From positions 93,692,264 through 93,756,263 of the forward strand of contig NC_088797.1 of assembly GCF_011386835.1 (NCBI RefSeq): 64,000 bases of DNA, written 5' to 3'. The position numbers and the translations under genes are program-made. Every line of letters starts with the position of its first letter. Position 1 is the first letter of the stretch. This document shows, in pieces, positions 33,984 to 44,205 of the stretch. Origin of the DNA: Chrysemys picta bellii. Its lineage: Eukaryota > Chordata > Testudines > Emydidae. Under the pieces are notes generated by a model, which saw nothing but the letters and a program-made list of their open reading frames with translations, was not told the origin of the DNA and did not search any database.

Positions 33984-35473
33984 CTATAGGGGGAGGTGGC
34001 GTTTGCGGTACTGCTCCTCTTTCTGCATGGCTACGAGCTCCTGGATAGCATCTGCTTGGCGCTCCAGGATGCTTATGAGCTGATCCATGCTTTGCCGCCG
34101 GTGCGCTGCATTTTCCTGGTGGATCCTGCTTTCTCTCTCCCTCCAGTTCTGTGCTTTCTCATTCTCTTTAATAGATTGCCGCATCACTTCTTGCAGCATG
34201 TCTTCTTTGCTTTTTCGCGGCCTCTTCCTGAGTCTTTGCAGTCTCTGAGCAGGTGATTAAAGGGACGGCTGAGGTCTCAAGGTTGATGCAGCTGTATAAG
34301 CAAAATGCAACATTTAACAGAGGCAGCATTGTTTATACCAGACAGAGTAATGATTCCCCCTGCACTTGAGTAGAAAACACACAGGGGCTACACAATAGCA
34401 TAATTTTCCCGTCCGAAACAGAGCACACATATCCCACGGGAGCCTCAAAATGGTGAGTGAGGGGGACTGATTGTTTCAGGGCTGCACTGTCCTCTGGGTT
34501 TTTGTGCCTTGGGGAGAGCCAACAGCTTCAGGAGGCACCTACACTGAACACTGTCCCAACATTTTCCACAGGAGTTCATCCTGCACGATATCTCGCTGCT
34601 GAGGGTGACCTGGGAAGCAAGGGAGGGTCTTCTACAGCAATGCGGCTTCCGCCCTGGCCCATATGCAGCTTGCCTGTGTGCAGCAATGGTCCCCCCCCGC
34701 CCCTCGCGGCACAGTGGCGCGGACACGTTAGCCTGGCTGGGACAAGGATCACGGTGGCTCTCCCGATAAACCTGCGCAAGCGCATTGCACACATTCTGGA
34801 TGAGACATTCGAGGAGATTACCAAGGCCGATTACCGCGATGTGATAAACCATATCAATGCAGTATTCCGCATCCAGGTATGCATGCCTAACCCTCTTCTC
34901 CCAAAGAGCCCGCACTGAAAAAATTCCTTCCCGAAAAAAAAAAACTGCTTACCAGGAACCTGCTCTTCTGTTTGTCCTCCACCAAGTACCGGCCGCTGCG
35001 ACTGGCTACCTTCCTCCTGGCTCGAGAAGAGCTCCTGGCTGCATGGCTCCAGGGATTCCGGGTTGTCTCCATCCGGCCCACCACCATCACTCCCGTTTTC
35101 CTCCTCCTCCTCCTGTCTCTCCCCCCCCCCCCCGCTGTGAAGTGTCCATGGTGGTGCTCGGAGTGGAGGTGGGGTTAACCCCTAACCCCAAGTATCGCAC
35201 CCTGCTCTTTGTAGAATCGGTAGGTGGCGGGGGGAGCACCCGAGCAGCCGTTTGCGTCACGGGCTTTGCGTGCTCCTTCACTTTAATCCTGCACTGCAGG
35301 GCGTCCCAGTCATGGCCCCTTTCCATCATGTCCTTTGATACCTTCCCGAAGGTATCGTAATTTCTACGGCTGGAGCGCAGCTGGGACTGTACAGCTTCCT
35401 CCCCCCAAACGCTGATGAGGTCCAGCAACTCGCCATTGCTCCATGCTGGGGCTCGCTTGGCGCGTGGAGGCAT
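33984..35473 (-). pseudogene. Harbinger Myb/SANT DNA-binding protein gene
   Basis: The minus-strand start ATG lies at 35471-35473 (MPPRAKRAPAW). The first exon encodes a Myb/SANT-like domain: WSNGELLDLISVWGEEAV, then YDTFGKVSKDMMERG and WDALQCRIKVKE. A Gly/Glu-rich linker and a Ser/Gln-rich part follow, up to a GTAAGC donor near 34950. The linker frame shifts inside a 12-base G run at about 35120, so the gene is probably broken. The last exon, near 34230-33984, encodes a basic Arg/Lys stretch and a coiled coil (ESRIHQENAAHRRQSMDQL). The related protein binds subterminal DNA and brings the transposase to the nucleus. The exact splice junctions could not be reconciled in one frame. Confidence 0.83.
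34572..34876 (+). other. Splice-flanked exon-like segment in Harbinger, unidentified
   Basis: 305 bases on the plus strand preceded by TTTTCCACAG and followed by GTATGC, good acceptor and donor signals. The first two thirds read in one frame (LRVTWEAREGLL, GFRPGPYA) and the last third in another (RIAHILDETFEEITKADY), so one small indel seems to have occurred near 34768. It lies antisense within the Myb gene intron. I do not recognise the protein. It could be a third element gene or a captured host exon. Confidence 0.5.
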
Positions 35474-35884
35474 GGTCACCTGGAAAGCTTCGCTGATAGC
35501 ACTCCACGCCATGCTGGGCTGAGCAAACAGGAAGGGGATTTTTAAAATTCCCCAGGAATGTAAAGGGTGGGTCACATGGTTGGTTACCTGAGGCCAGGGC
35601 AGTAGAGTTTGAACTGATGACCAGAGTGGCTAGACCAGGCATTGTGGGATACTGCCGAATAATTCTGGAGGTCATTCACAGCGCATTGGGTGGCCACACT
35701 GGCGCCGCAGCACTGCAGCCGCAGCGCAATACTTGCTATTCCTCTCGGGGAGGTGGAGTACATGCAGCGCTGCAACCACGGAGATACAGCGCTGCAAATG
35801 CCTTGCCAGTGTGGATGGGGAGTGAGTTACAGCACTGGGGGCAGCTTTATAGCGCTGTAACTCACAAGTGTAGACAAGGCCTCA

Positions 35885-37329
35885 GCCTTGCATATTTGTA
35901 AGAAATAACAGGCCAAATTAGAAGAAGGATTTTTTGAATGAGGTGTGACATTAGGCAGTCTCTAAACTGAGCCAACTCAGTACTGCTGGAATCACTGAAA
36001 AAGATACATAACCAAGATTACAGAATTTGGCTAAGATGTGCATTCCAATTAAGATTCTTCTTTAGCATCTGTCTCAAACTAGACCTTTCATTTTTCAATA
36101 AATCATTTCCCTTTCTATTGGATGTCTGGGGATGTAGCCTCCAAACATTGCTCAAATCCCAAACTAGTCTAATTTACTTTATTCAAGATAAAATACACTA
36201 GCAGAGCTGACAGAATGGTAAAAAAGCCTGATTCATCAATTTTATTTGTGAATCTGAGCCCAGTCTGAGTTCAATCCCCTGCTATTTGTTTTATTATTCA
36301 GAATGGGCATTCATGAAAGTGTTCACAAATCCTGAAGTTCTGAGAAGCTTGCATAAATGATTGTTTGTCCAATACTTTGTACCAGTAGTCCGTTACTCAT
36401 TAGCAGTTATTTTTCTCCGGTTTAAAAGAGTTCAGTCATTCCATCATGGACCAGATCCAATATCATGTGACTTAGAGGATAACATCAATAACAAATTGTG
36501 AATAGTCATTGAGACCAATTTGTGAACAGTAAAGGGAAAGGATTAATCAGGGTGAAATTCAGCCTGTACAAAGCCTTTGGGCAGCACAGATATCAAAACT
36601 GCTTATGTGGGACTTCAGAAGTGTATAGGCCTTGTTGAATTTCATACCCAAAGTATTTGGTGGATACTTATGCATACAACAAATGCATTTGGAGAAATTA
36701 GGATCAGTTTGTGAACAATTAGATTAAGATCAGGCTAAATTCGTAATTAATATTATTCACACTGAATAACTTGATCCACTTTTCTACGGACTATAAACAT
36801 CAACTGTCCAAGTTTTAAAAACTTTTTGGAGCAGGGTCCTTGTTCTTGTACATCCAAAAAGATCTGGGAAACCCATGGTGGCTGTATAAATAGTCACATA
36901 GCTAATTTAAAAAGTAAAAGTATGGCATAGCTATACAACTATAGAGTATTGCCCGGTACCTCTCCTTCTTTATCATCTTCCCATACCCTAAAATGCATAG
37001 GGCATCCACCAGTGTCCACTATTTATTTCAGTCTTGGGCTGGTCTATTGGGGCTTCTGAGTGTCATATTAATGGATTTCTTTCTGTATTCTTCTGCATAA
37101 TGTTCCTTTAAGTTACCCTCTTTCCAGGTGGTATTCATATTAACACGATGTGAAGGTCATGTTGCTGGCATCCTCACAGCATATCCTAAATATGTCTTTT
37201 TACCCGTTTGAGGCTTCAGATTGGGTTGTTCTACCTAGAGTTTCTGATGTTGTGAGAAACTCATTCCAGTGAACTAACTTTATCACATTCCATTGTAGAT
37301 TTCCATTACACTGCTCCATGAAGGAGGAC
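35885..37329. other. No recognised gene
   Basis: About 1.4 kb of AT-rich sequence with very short frames. No repeat family was recognised. Confidence 0.5.
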
Positions 37330-38430
37330 AGACATGAGGGCAGTGTTCATAATTCAGATTTTTGTGTCATTGCTAACCATGCTATTTTTCCAAATCTTTT
37401 TGAATTTATGAAAGTTGTTTGCTACTTCTGATATTTGTTGCTGGACATCTAGCATGTTGCCCCCATTTTCCACTTGTTGAGAACAAACCAACTTGTTTTG
37501 CCGAGTCTGCCAAAAGCAGACTCTTTTTCTTCCACTAAGCAAGATGATGAACTAAGCAGGCCAATGTCATCAGCAAAAACAAGGTCCTCTAACTGCGCTT
37601 TACCATTTGTCCATAAAATGTCTTGGTTGCATTCTGTGGTTACTTTCCTCATGACAGTCAATGACCAGTTCAAACAAACAATAGTGGGGCTATAATACAC
37701 CCTTTTCTTACTCCAGTTGTCACTGAAAAGCATTGACTCATGTCGTCCACATCTCTGACTGCACATTTGGCATTATCATTTAGATCCTTGATGATTCTCA
37801 TCATTTTTGTTGGTATTCCATTGTATGCCATAATTTTCCAAAGATTGTCTTTGTGTATGCTGTCAAAAGCCTTCTGGAAATTATGAAATTTATCTCAAGA
37901 GGTTCTTGCTTTTTCATGTTTTCATGTTTTATAATATGTCTGACAAAACAATATGGCGTGTACATGATCTCAGTGGCCTAAAACCTGTGTGTTCCTCTCT
38001 GAGCAAGAGCTCTGTTTCTTGATATGTTCCAGGCTGAAATTGCACACGGTTTTCCCAGGCATTGAGATAAATGTGATTCCTCTCCAGTTATTAGTTAGCA
38101 AGGCTTCTCTTTCACTGGGTTGGGTTGTTTTCTTCACTCCATATTCTATCCAAAAGTCCAAGGAATGTTGGGCGGGGGGAGGGAAGAGAGAAGAGAGGCT
38201 GTTTTGTCACTTGCTTTAATCATCTCTCCACTAATGTTATCCTCTCCAGTTGTTTTCTGATTTTTAAGTTTACTGATGGCTTTTCTAACTTCTTCCATTT
38301 AATGTCTAAGTCAATATCAAGCTCTGGTGATTGGTCTTCATCATGTATTTCTGATAGTTCACTTGGACTTGGTTTATTTAAAAAAAAGCCTGAAAATGTT
38401 CTGCCCATCTTTTCTTAGTTATTCTTCTGT
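37330..38430 (-). pseudogene. Non-LTR retrotransposon reverse transcriptase relic
   Basis: Minus-strand order: SPELDIDLDIKWKKLEKP (about 38340-38290), NNWRGITFISMPGKTVC (about 38090-38045), DSIHKDNLWKIM (about 37860), VTTGVRKGC (about 37710), then LEDLVFADDIGLLSSS (about 37590-37545), and the post-palm segment MLDVQQQISEVANNF. These are RT domains in the correct order. FADD carries both catalytic aspartates, but at least three frameshifts make it dead. Motif style suggests an RTE/Rex-like clade; CR1 and L1 do not fit. A 60-base scrap of the same family lies inverted at 29854-29913. Confidence 0.82.
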
Positions 38431-38793
38431 ACTAAAGAGACTTTCCATATGCATCTTTCATAGGGCCTCCAATAGTACTAGTCTCCTATTAGCCATTTAA
38501 TTGTCTTATACAAGGTTGTAAATAGCTCTGACCTATCATTATTATAAATGGATTTGTTTAAAAGATAAGGGGTAAAAAACCCCAACCCTTCTGTGGATCT
38601 AATTTTCATAAGGATAATGGAATCATGCATATTCAATGTGTACATAAATACAGACCTAAATGATAGGATGTACAAAGCACTTAGGAATGCAAGTCTCATA
38701 CTGAGTGATTCAGCATCATTAGAAGTAAACTAGGTGTGGTTTTTAAATCAGTAAGGCTGTATTAGCATAAGAGTTTTAATTACAAAGTCAGAA
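38431..38793. other. No recognised gene
   Basis: AT-rich flank between the LINE relic and a Penelope tail. Nothing recognised. Confidence 0.5.
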
Positions 38794-38796
38794 ACG

Positions 38797-38880
38797 CTAT
38801 TTGTTAGTCTCTAAGGTGCCACAAGTACTCCTGTTCTTCTTTTTGCGGATACAGACTAACACGGCTGCTACTCTGAAACC
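38797..38880 (+). mobile_element. Penelope-like terminal fragment
   Basis: Matches the last 85 bases of the other copies, from TTTGTTAGTCTCTAAGG to CTGCTACTCTGAAACC. No clear target duplication. Too short to include the hammerhead motif. Confidence 0.82.
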
Positions 38881-40904
38881 TGTCGTAATGACAAGCATTT
38901 TTCCATGCAAGACCTCCTAATTACTTTATGTTAGATGCATAAGGGCTCAGTTCTGCGAGTTGATGTACCCTCTCAATTCCCACTGACACACACACAGCCT
39001 AACCATCGCACTTGCATAGATCCCCACTGACGACAATGAGGTGCAAATGTTTATCCATACAGATCAGTATGCAGGATGGGGCTCTAGCTGACCATGGAAC
39101 AGCACAGGCAAGAGAACTGGTAATTATAGTAAGGGTGTAAGAAAAATTAAAACTACTACCATACTACTAAGCTCAGAGGTAAAGCTTTCTTTTTGTAATT
39201 AATATTTTTTTTCAAAGTTTATTACAATCAATTGCATTTACTAGTGAAAATACAAATGCAAGTTATTTTCAAGTTTGTTTTTAAAAATGCAAGTATACCA
39301 CTATATATGAACATTCAACATTTTTTATATACTCTTACAGGGTGGAAGACGTTTACGGCCCCCCCACTAAGAATGCAAGGCTCTTCTGTTGAGTTATCCC
39401 AGGTTAATGTGAATCAAAATTCAGGCCAAGTATGCTCAGTTACCTTGGTAGGTAGATGTGATTACCTCTTAACAGGATATAAAGATGGGAAGGAACTTGT
39501 TTTTGCACAGAATGAGCTAGTACAGAGCAGGTTGTGAAGGGAAAACTTAGGCAGTGGCAATCTCATGTGGTTTATGCTGTGTTGTACCTCTGAATGAACA
39601 AAGGAAAACCAAACCCCAGGAAGGACAAACTTGGGGTCTGTGCGCTCTATTCAAAATGAGTAGGGATTCTGTCCATTTCTTTAATATGCTGGCCAGACAT
39701 GACCAGCCAAGGAGATAGGAGACATGCTTCTATTCCAGAATGGCTCTTGATGTATTCTTGAGAGAATTTGTTCTCAGTGATCTCAGTATTATGATTCTAT
39801 TGCCTTATATATATGATGCTATTTTGAACACTCAGTTCCTCTCTATAGTTCCAGGATTCCTTGGGAGGCAGGTGGGGTTTCTCCCCTGGTGTCTGGCCAT
39901 CCTGACAGAAAAATTGATGTGAGCACTTCTAAATCTTTGTCTTATATAGTTTGTTCTCAGATTCTTTCTAGCTTCTGCCTTGAAACTGGCATGTCATAGG
40001 GAGCACCACTCACCACTGGTCTGGCACCTCCTTCTGGTCATTCTGGGAATTAGCTCTTGTGGTCAATGCCCTCTTCCATGCCATCGTTCTGTCTCTTTCA
40101 CAGGTCTGCAGCTCTTCTGTCATCCCTGGAACCACAGCATCCTCTTCGTGACTCAGCCCTGCAGGTGAGTCACTCAGCGTTCCCCTCTTCCACAGTAACA
40201 AATTCCCTTCTCCCTAGCAGTTCTAGGCAGTCTTCCCTTCCACTGCCTTAGTGCCATTCCTTCAGTAGCTGGTAGGGGAACCTGGGCCCACCCTCTGCTC
40301 TGGGTTCCAGTCCAGGAACCCTCAGCTCAGCAGTTCTGGGCTTTCCTCCTAACCCTCACTGCTCCTTCCCTTGACTGCTTCCTACCACACCTGGTTCCCC
40401 TTCTCTCTTTGGGTGTACCAGCATCAAAAAAAAACCTTCCCAGAAAGTAACTGTTACCTGCTTTCCTACAGCCATCCCCAGAAGCCCCCTTGCTGCTCAC
40501 CTCTCCTAGGCTTTATACTGGCCCCACTTGTTCCTGCCCAGCTGAGCCTACTTCTAATTCGTGGCATGCACCCAGTGGAGTTAATTGGCTTACCTGGTCA
40601 CTTTCACCACCCCACACAGGACTGAAAGGGGTTGTCATCCCCATCACATGGCACGTAGCTGGCTGGGTTAATGCTTTGTCTTTCTGTATTTCTCATCTCT
40701 ATTACTAGTCTATCATGCATTTTAATATTTGATAATTGCATAAGTCATCCATTTGTGACTGGCAAGATCTTGATCTATTATTTCTCTAGATTCTTAATTT
40801 CAGTTGTTGAAAAGATATTGTGTATGACACATTTATGGAATTTTACATGGATTCTCCCCCTGTGCTGCTGACATACCCAGGTGCTAATAGATCATGTGGC
40901 AGCT
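38881..40904. other. No gene; possible LTR-like repeat at 40000-40640
   Basis: 38881-39990 shows nothing recognisable. 40000-40640 is C/T-rich with wording I associate with common turtle LTR-type repeats (CACCTCCTTCTGGTCATTC near 40030, AACCTGGGCCCACCCTCTGC near 40280), but the edges and promoter signals are unclear. Confidence 0.35.
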
Positions 40905-41285
40905 TTCACGCTTTACAGCTTTTAGTGTGGCTGCTTGTGAACTGCTGACCTGTCTCTTCCAGCCAAGGAAGGACTCATACCAGACGACCCAAGGTTTATT
41001 CAGGTTCTTCCTTCCAGGCACAGCTCCAGTTTATGTTCCACACATAAAGCTAAGCTTTTCCTCTGAACCAAGGTCTTCTGTGGAGGCCTTTCCCCTTGCC
41101 CCTCCCCTGCCTCTACTCTGGCACCTGCCACAGAAGCCACAGTGCTTCTTACAGCTCATCAACTGAGCCTTTTATAGCAATCACCTGACCCCTTCCCGGA
41201 GTACATCTCATAATCCTATCTTGTTTGAACTAGGCTCTGCCTCTAAACATGACTGGCTGGCACTGGCCCCTTGGCCCTAGAAGGG
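40905..41285 (-). mobile_element. LTR-like fragment
   Basis: On the minus strand TATAAAA (plus 41170-41176) is followed 170 bases later by AATAAA (plus 40995-41000), a typical LTR layout. Edges are approximate and no target duplication was found. Confidence 0.42.
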
Positions 41286-41876
41286 ATAGACTATCCCATT
41301 ACATTCACTGCTCTTTTCTTTTTATCCAGAGCCTTTGCATTTGGGAAGTTTTCGCATTCTGATCTAAGGAACGTGCAATGGCTAAAACACATTCCAGCTC
41401 CTGAGCAGATGCCCATGAGGATCTTTTATTCTGGCATGATTTTCTCTGGTTTTTCTTTTGTTCTGGGATTGCCCCCTCCCCAATATTCTTAATTTGATTT
41501 CATGTACGTGCAGGAGTCAGCTCACTTCTGCCAGCTGTTCAGTGCTCATGCATTAGAGGAGAGAAAGCCAGGACACTTCAATATTCCAGCTTTATTCCTT
41601 CCTCCACGTATACTGTGTTCTTTCAAGCATTTCTCCACATACTCCCCAAAAGTAGATTTTTTAAAGTTCCATTGTCATACTGTAGTGCCCCCTAGAAGGA
41701 AGCTATTTATTGTAATAGGTGTGACTAGAGAACATTATGTTCCAGCTATTCCACACAGCTGCAATGACCCATAAGTCTCCAGGGCTGTGGTGTTCAGTGT
41801 TCATAACCCTCAGTGCTCAAGATGCTTTCAAGAGCTTTGGTTTATTCAGTGTTTGGTTCCAACTACCTGTGCATAT
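41286..41876. other. No recognised gene
   Basis: Short frames only; no motifs. Confidence 0.45.
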
Positions 41877-42412
41877 TGTAACAGATTGCAACTACATACC
41901 ATACAGGGTATCATACTGTATTAAGTTTATAAGTGATTTATGAATCATGGTGGGCCTGGGATTGTATGCAACTCCAGGGTGGGAAGGTTACCAGAGTTCC
42001 TTCAGTAACTAAAACTGATGATTAAGGTGAATCACTCAGGATATAACCCCCCTTCCCCCGAGAAGTACCAGCCCCTAGGGAGGTTGCCCTTTACTAGTTC
42101 AAATTGGGTTAACAGAGACCAACAAACATCAAAAGGACTTTTGGTATAAAAGGGCTGAATTCAGCTGACAGAGCATTCCCTCTGATCCAGCAAACTGACA
42201 GGGCCAACTGTTCATGGTAGGAAACACCGTGGCCTACTATGACCCCATAAGCCTAGTGGTTGACCTCTTAATTTTTTAGTATGTGTATAGGTTATTTTAT
42301 TGTTTTTAATGTGTTTTCTCTGTAGAGCTTTTACCCTCAGAATAAATGTATCCTGTTTCATGAAGCTTGGTTGGTAACTTGTACAGTGGTGCTGGAACAG
42401 TTTTTATAGTGG
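41877..42412 (+). mobile_element. Probable solo LTR
   Basis: Starts TGTAACAGATTGC, has TATAAAA at 42145-42151 and AATAAA at 42341-42346, spaced as in an LTR. It ends before the Penelope insertion at 42415. The right edge and target duplication are unclear. Confidence 0.5.
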
Positions 42413-42510
42413 GGGTGCTGAAGATATCAGAGTAGCAGCCGTGTTAGTCTGTATCCGCAAAAAGAAGAACAGGAGGACTTGTGGCACCTTAGAGACTAAC
42501 AAATTTATTA

Positions 42511-42548
42511 GAGCATAAGCTTTCGTGGACTACAGCCCACTTCTTCGG
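42511..42548 (-). ncRNA. Hammerhead-like motif, left arm
   Basis: Minus-strand CCGAAGA, stem II GTGGGCTGTAGTCCAC, GAAA, GC-TTAT-GC, TC. The first core strand has C in place of the usual U. Confidence 0.5.
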
Positions 42549-42747
42549 ATGCATATAGAATGGAACATATATTGAGGAGATATATATACACACATACAGA
42601 GAGCATAAACAGGTGGGAGTTGTCTTACCACCTCTGAGAGGCCAATTAATTAAGAGAAAAAAAACTTTTGAAGTGATAATCAAGCTAGCCCAGTACAGAC
42701 AGACAGTTAGATAACAAGTGTGAGAATACTTACAAGGGGAGATAGAT

Positions 42748-43023
42748 TCAATGTTTGTAATGGCTTAGCCATTCCCAGTCCTTATTCAAACCGGAGTTGA
42801 TTGTGTCTAGTTTGCATATCAATTCTAGCTCAGCAGTTTCTCGTTGGAGTCTGTTTTTGAAGTTTTTCTGTTGTAATATAGCCACCCGCAGGTCTGTCAC
42901 TGAATGACCAGACAGGTTAAAGTGTTCTCCCACTGGTTTTTGAGTATTTTGATTCCTGATGTCAGATTTGTGTCCATTAATTCTTTTGCGTAGAGACTGT
43001 CCGGTTTGGCCAATGTACATGGC
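42748..43023 (-). pseudogene. Penelope GIY-YIG endonuclease fragment, left arm
   Basis: Encodes the YIGQTGQSLRKRING core, the EHFNLSGH block with the catalytic Glu, and the KNRLQRETAELEL tail. The upstream half, including the GIY strand and all RT, is absent. It is the mirror of the right-arm copy. Confidence 0.88.
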
Positions 43024-43041
43024 AATGTACAATGCCCCTCT

Positions 43042-43317
43042 GCCATGTACATTGGCCAAACCGGACAGTCTCTACGCAAAAGAATTAATGGACACAAATC
43101 TGACATCAGGAATCAAAATACTCAAAAACCAGTGGGAGAACACTTTAACCTGTCTGGTCATTCAGTGACAGACCTGCGGGTGGCTATATTACAACAGAAA
43201 AACTTCAAAAACAGACTCCAACGAGAAACTGCTGAGCTAGAATTGATATGCAAACTAGACACAATCAACTCCGGTTTGAATAAGGACTGGGAATGGCTAA
43301 GCCATTCCAAACATTGA
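43042..43317 (+). pseudogene. Penelope GIY-YIG endonuclease fragment, right arm
   Basis: Same fragment as the left arm on the opposite strand. It ends in WLSHSKH with one substitution relative to the left arm's WLSHYKH. Both frames are still open, which suggests a fairly recent insertion or few mutations. Confidence 0.88.
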
Positions 43318-43516
43318 ATCTATCTCCCCTTGTAAGTATTCTCACACTTGTTATCTAACTGTCTGTCTGTACTGGGCTAGCTTGATTATCACTTCAAAAG
43401 TTTTTTTTCTCTTAATTAATTGGCCTCTCAGAGGTGGTAAGGCAACTCCCACCTGTTTATGCTCTCTGTATGTGTGTATATATATCTCCTCAATATATGT
43501 TCCATTCTATATGCAT

Positions 43517-43554
43517 CCGAAGAAGTGGGCTGTAGTCCACGAAAGCTTATGCTC
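43517..43554 (+). ncRNA. Hammerhead-like motif, right arm
   Basis: Identical layout to the left-arm motif on the plus strand. Two such motifs in one palindrome could form the dimeric arrangement proposed for Penelope hammerheads. Confidence 0.5.
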
Positions 43555-43616
43555 TAATAAATTTGTTAGTCTCTAAGGTGCCACAAGTCCTCCTGTTCTT
43601 CTTTGTGCTGAAGATA

Positions 43617-44028
43617 GAAACCATATATTGGTTGCTATTACTACTTCAAGCCAGGGAGTGTAGCAGTACCCTTAGTTCCAGCACCTATGCTGCTGTATGC
43701 TGTTATAGCCCCTTGAGAAAGTTTAATCACAGATGCTAGACTCTGATCAGATCTGCTGGGGAAGTCACAGTGAGATGCAGAGGGACTGCAAGCCTGAAGC
43801 CCCAGGCTGGAGGGAGAGACCAATGGCAGCCTGATACCTTAAGTGAGTGAATTCAAAGAAGAGTTGCTGGGAGGGGGAAGGTCAAAGGTACAGTTTACCC
43901 TGAATCTATGACACATAACACAAGCTTTACAGTGCCCTGTCCAGTCTCTTCTGGGAAACTCAGCCCTTAACAGCATAGCCTCTAATATCACAGGGGTGAG
44001 CACCTCTAAGTAAGAGCACCCCATAAGC
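43617..44028. other. No recognised gene
   Basis: Short frames only. Confidence 0.45.
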
Positions 44029-44205
44029 CAGTGGTGGCAACCCGCGGCCCGCATGCAGCGGGGTAATCCGATTGTGGGCCATGAGACATTTTGCTGATGT
44101 TGACTGTCTGCAGTTCACCTTTCCTGGCCAATGGGAGCTGTGGGAAGCGGCAGCCAGATTATCCTGATGAGCCGCATGCAGGCCACAGCTTGCCCACAAC
44201 TGCTG
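44029..44205. mobile_element. hAT-type MITE, decayed
   Basis: Starts CAGTGGTGGCAACCCG and ends GCCCACAACTGCTG, the ends of the family seen intact at 46922-47240, with the shared ATTTTGCTGATGTTGAC block inside. The target duplication is not convincing. Confidence 0.7.

Larger units (their letters stand above)
30717..35881 (+). mobile_element. Harbinger DNA transposon, near complete
   Basis: Ends GGCCTTGGCTACACTTG and CAAGTGTAGACAAGGCC are inverted, and TCA is duplicated on both sides (30714-30716, 35882-35884). It carries both classic genes: a DDE transposase on the plus strand and a Myb/SANT DNA-binding protein on the minus strand. It contains one later Penelope insertion (31621-32817) and a splice-flanked plus-strand exon of unknown origin (34572-34876). 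Related elements need both proteins to move. The subterminal CAGCGCTG repeats are candidate protein-binding sites. Confidence 0.93.
42427..43604. mobile_element. Penelope-like palindrome: two copies head to head
   Basis: The left arm (42427-43023, minus) and right arm (43042-43604, plus) are nearly identical reverse complements around an 18-base spacer. Each arm holds the end of the GIY-YIG endonuclease and the complete noncoding tail. The left copy reaches the full terminus; the right copy stops about 32 bases early. A 12-bp duplication GTGCTGAAGATA (42415-42426, 43605-43616) flanks the whole, so it arrived as one event. Only a few single-base differences separate the arms. Confidence 0.95.

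Noticed and set aside
34445..34918. Minus-strand frame in the Harbinger Myb intron
   Set aside because: It opposes the exon-like segment and has no SANT or coiled-coil text.
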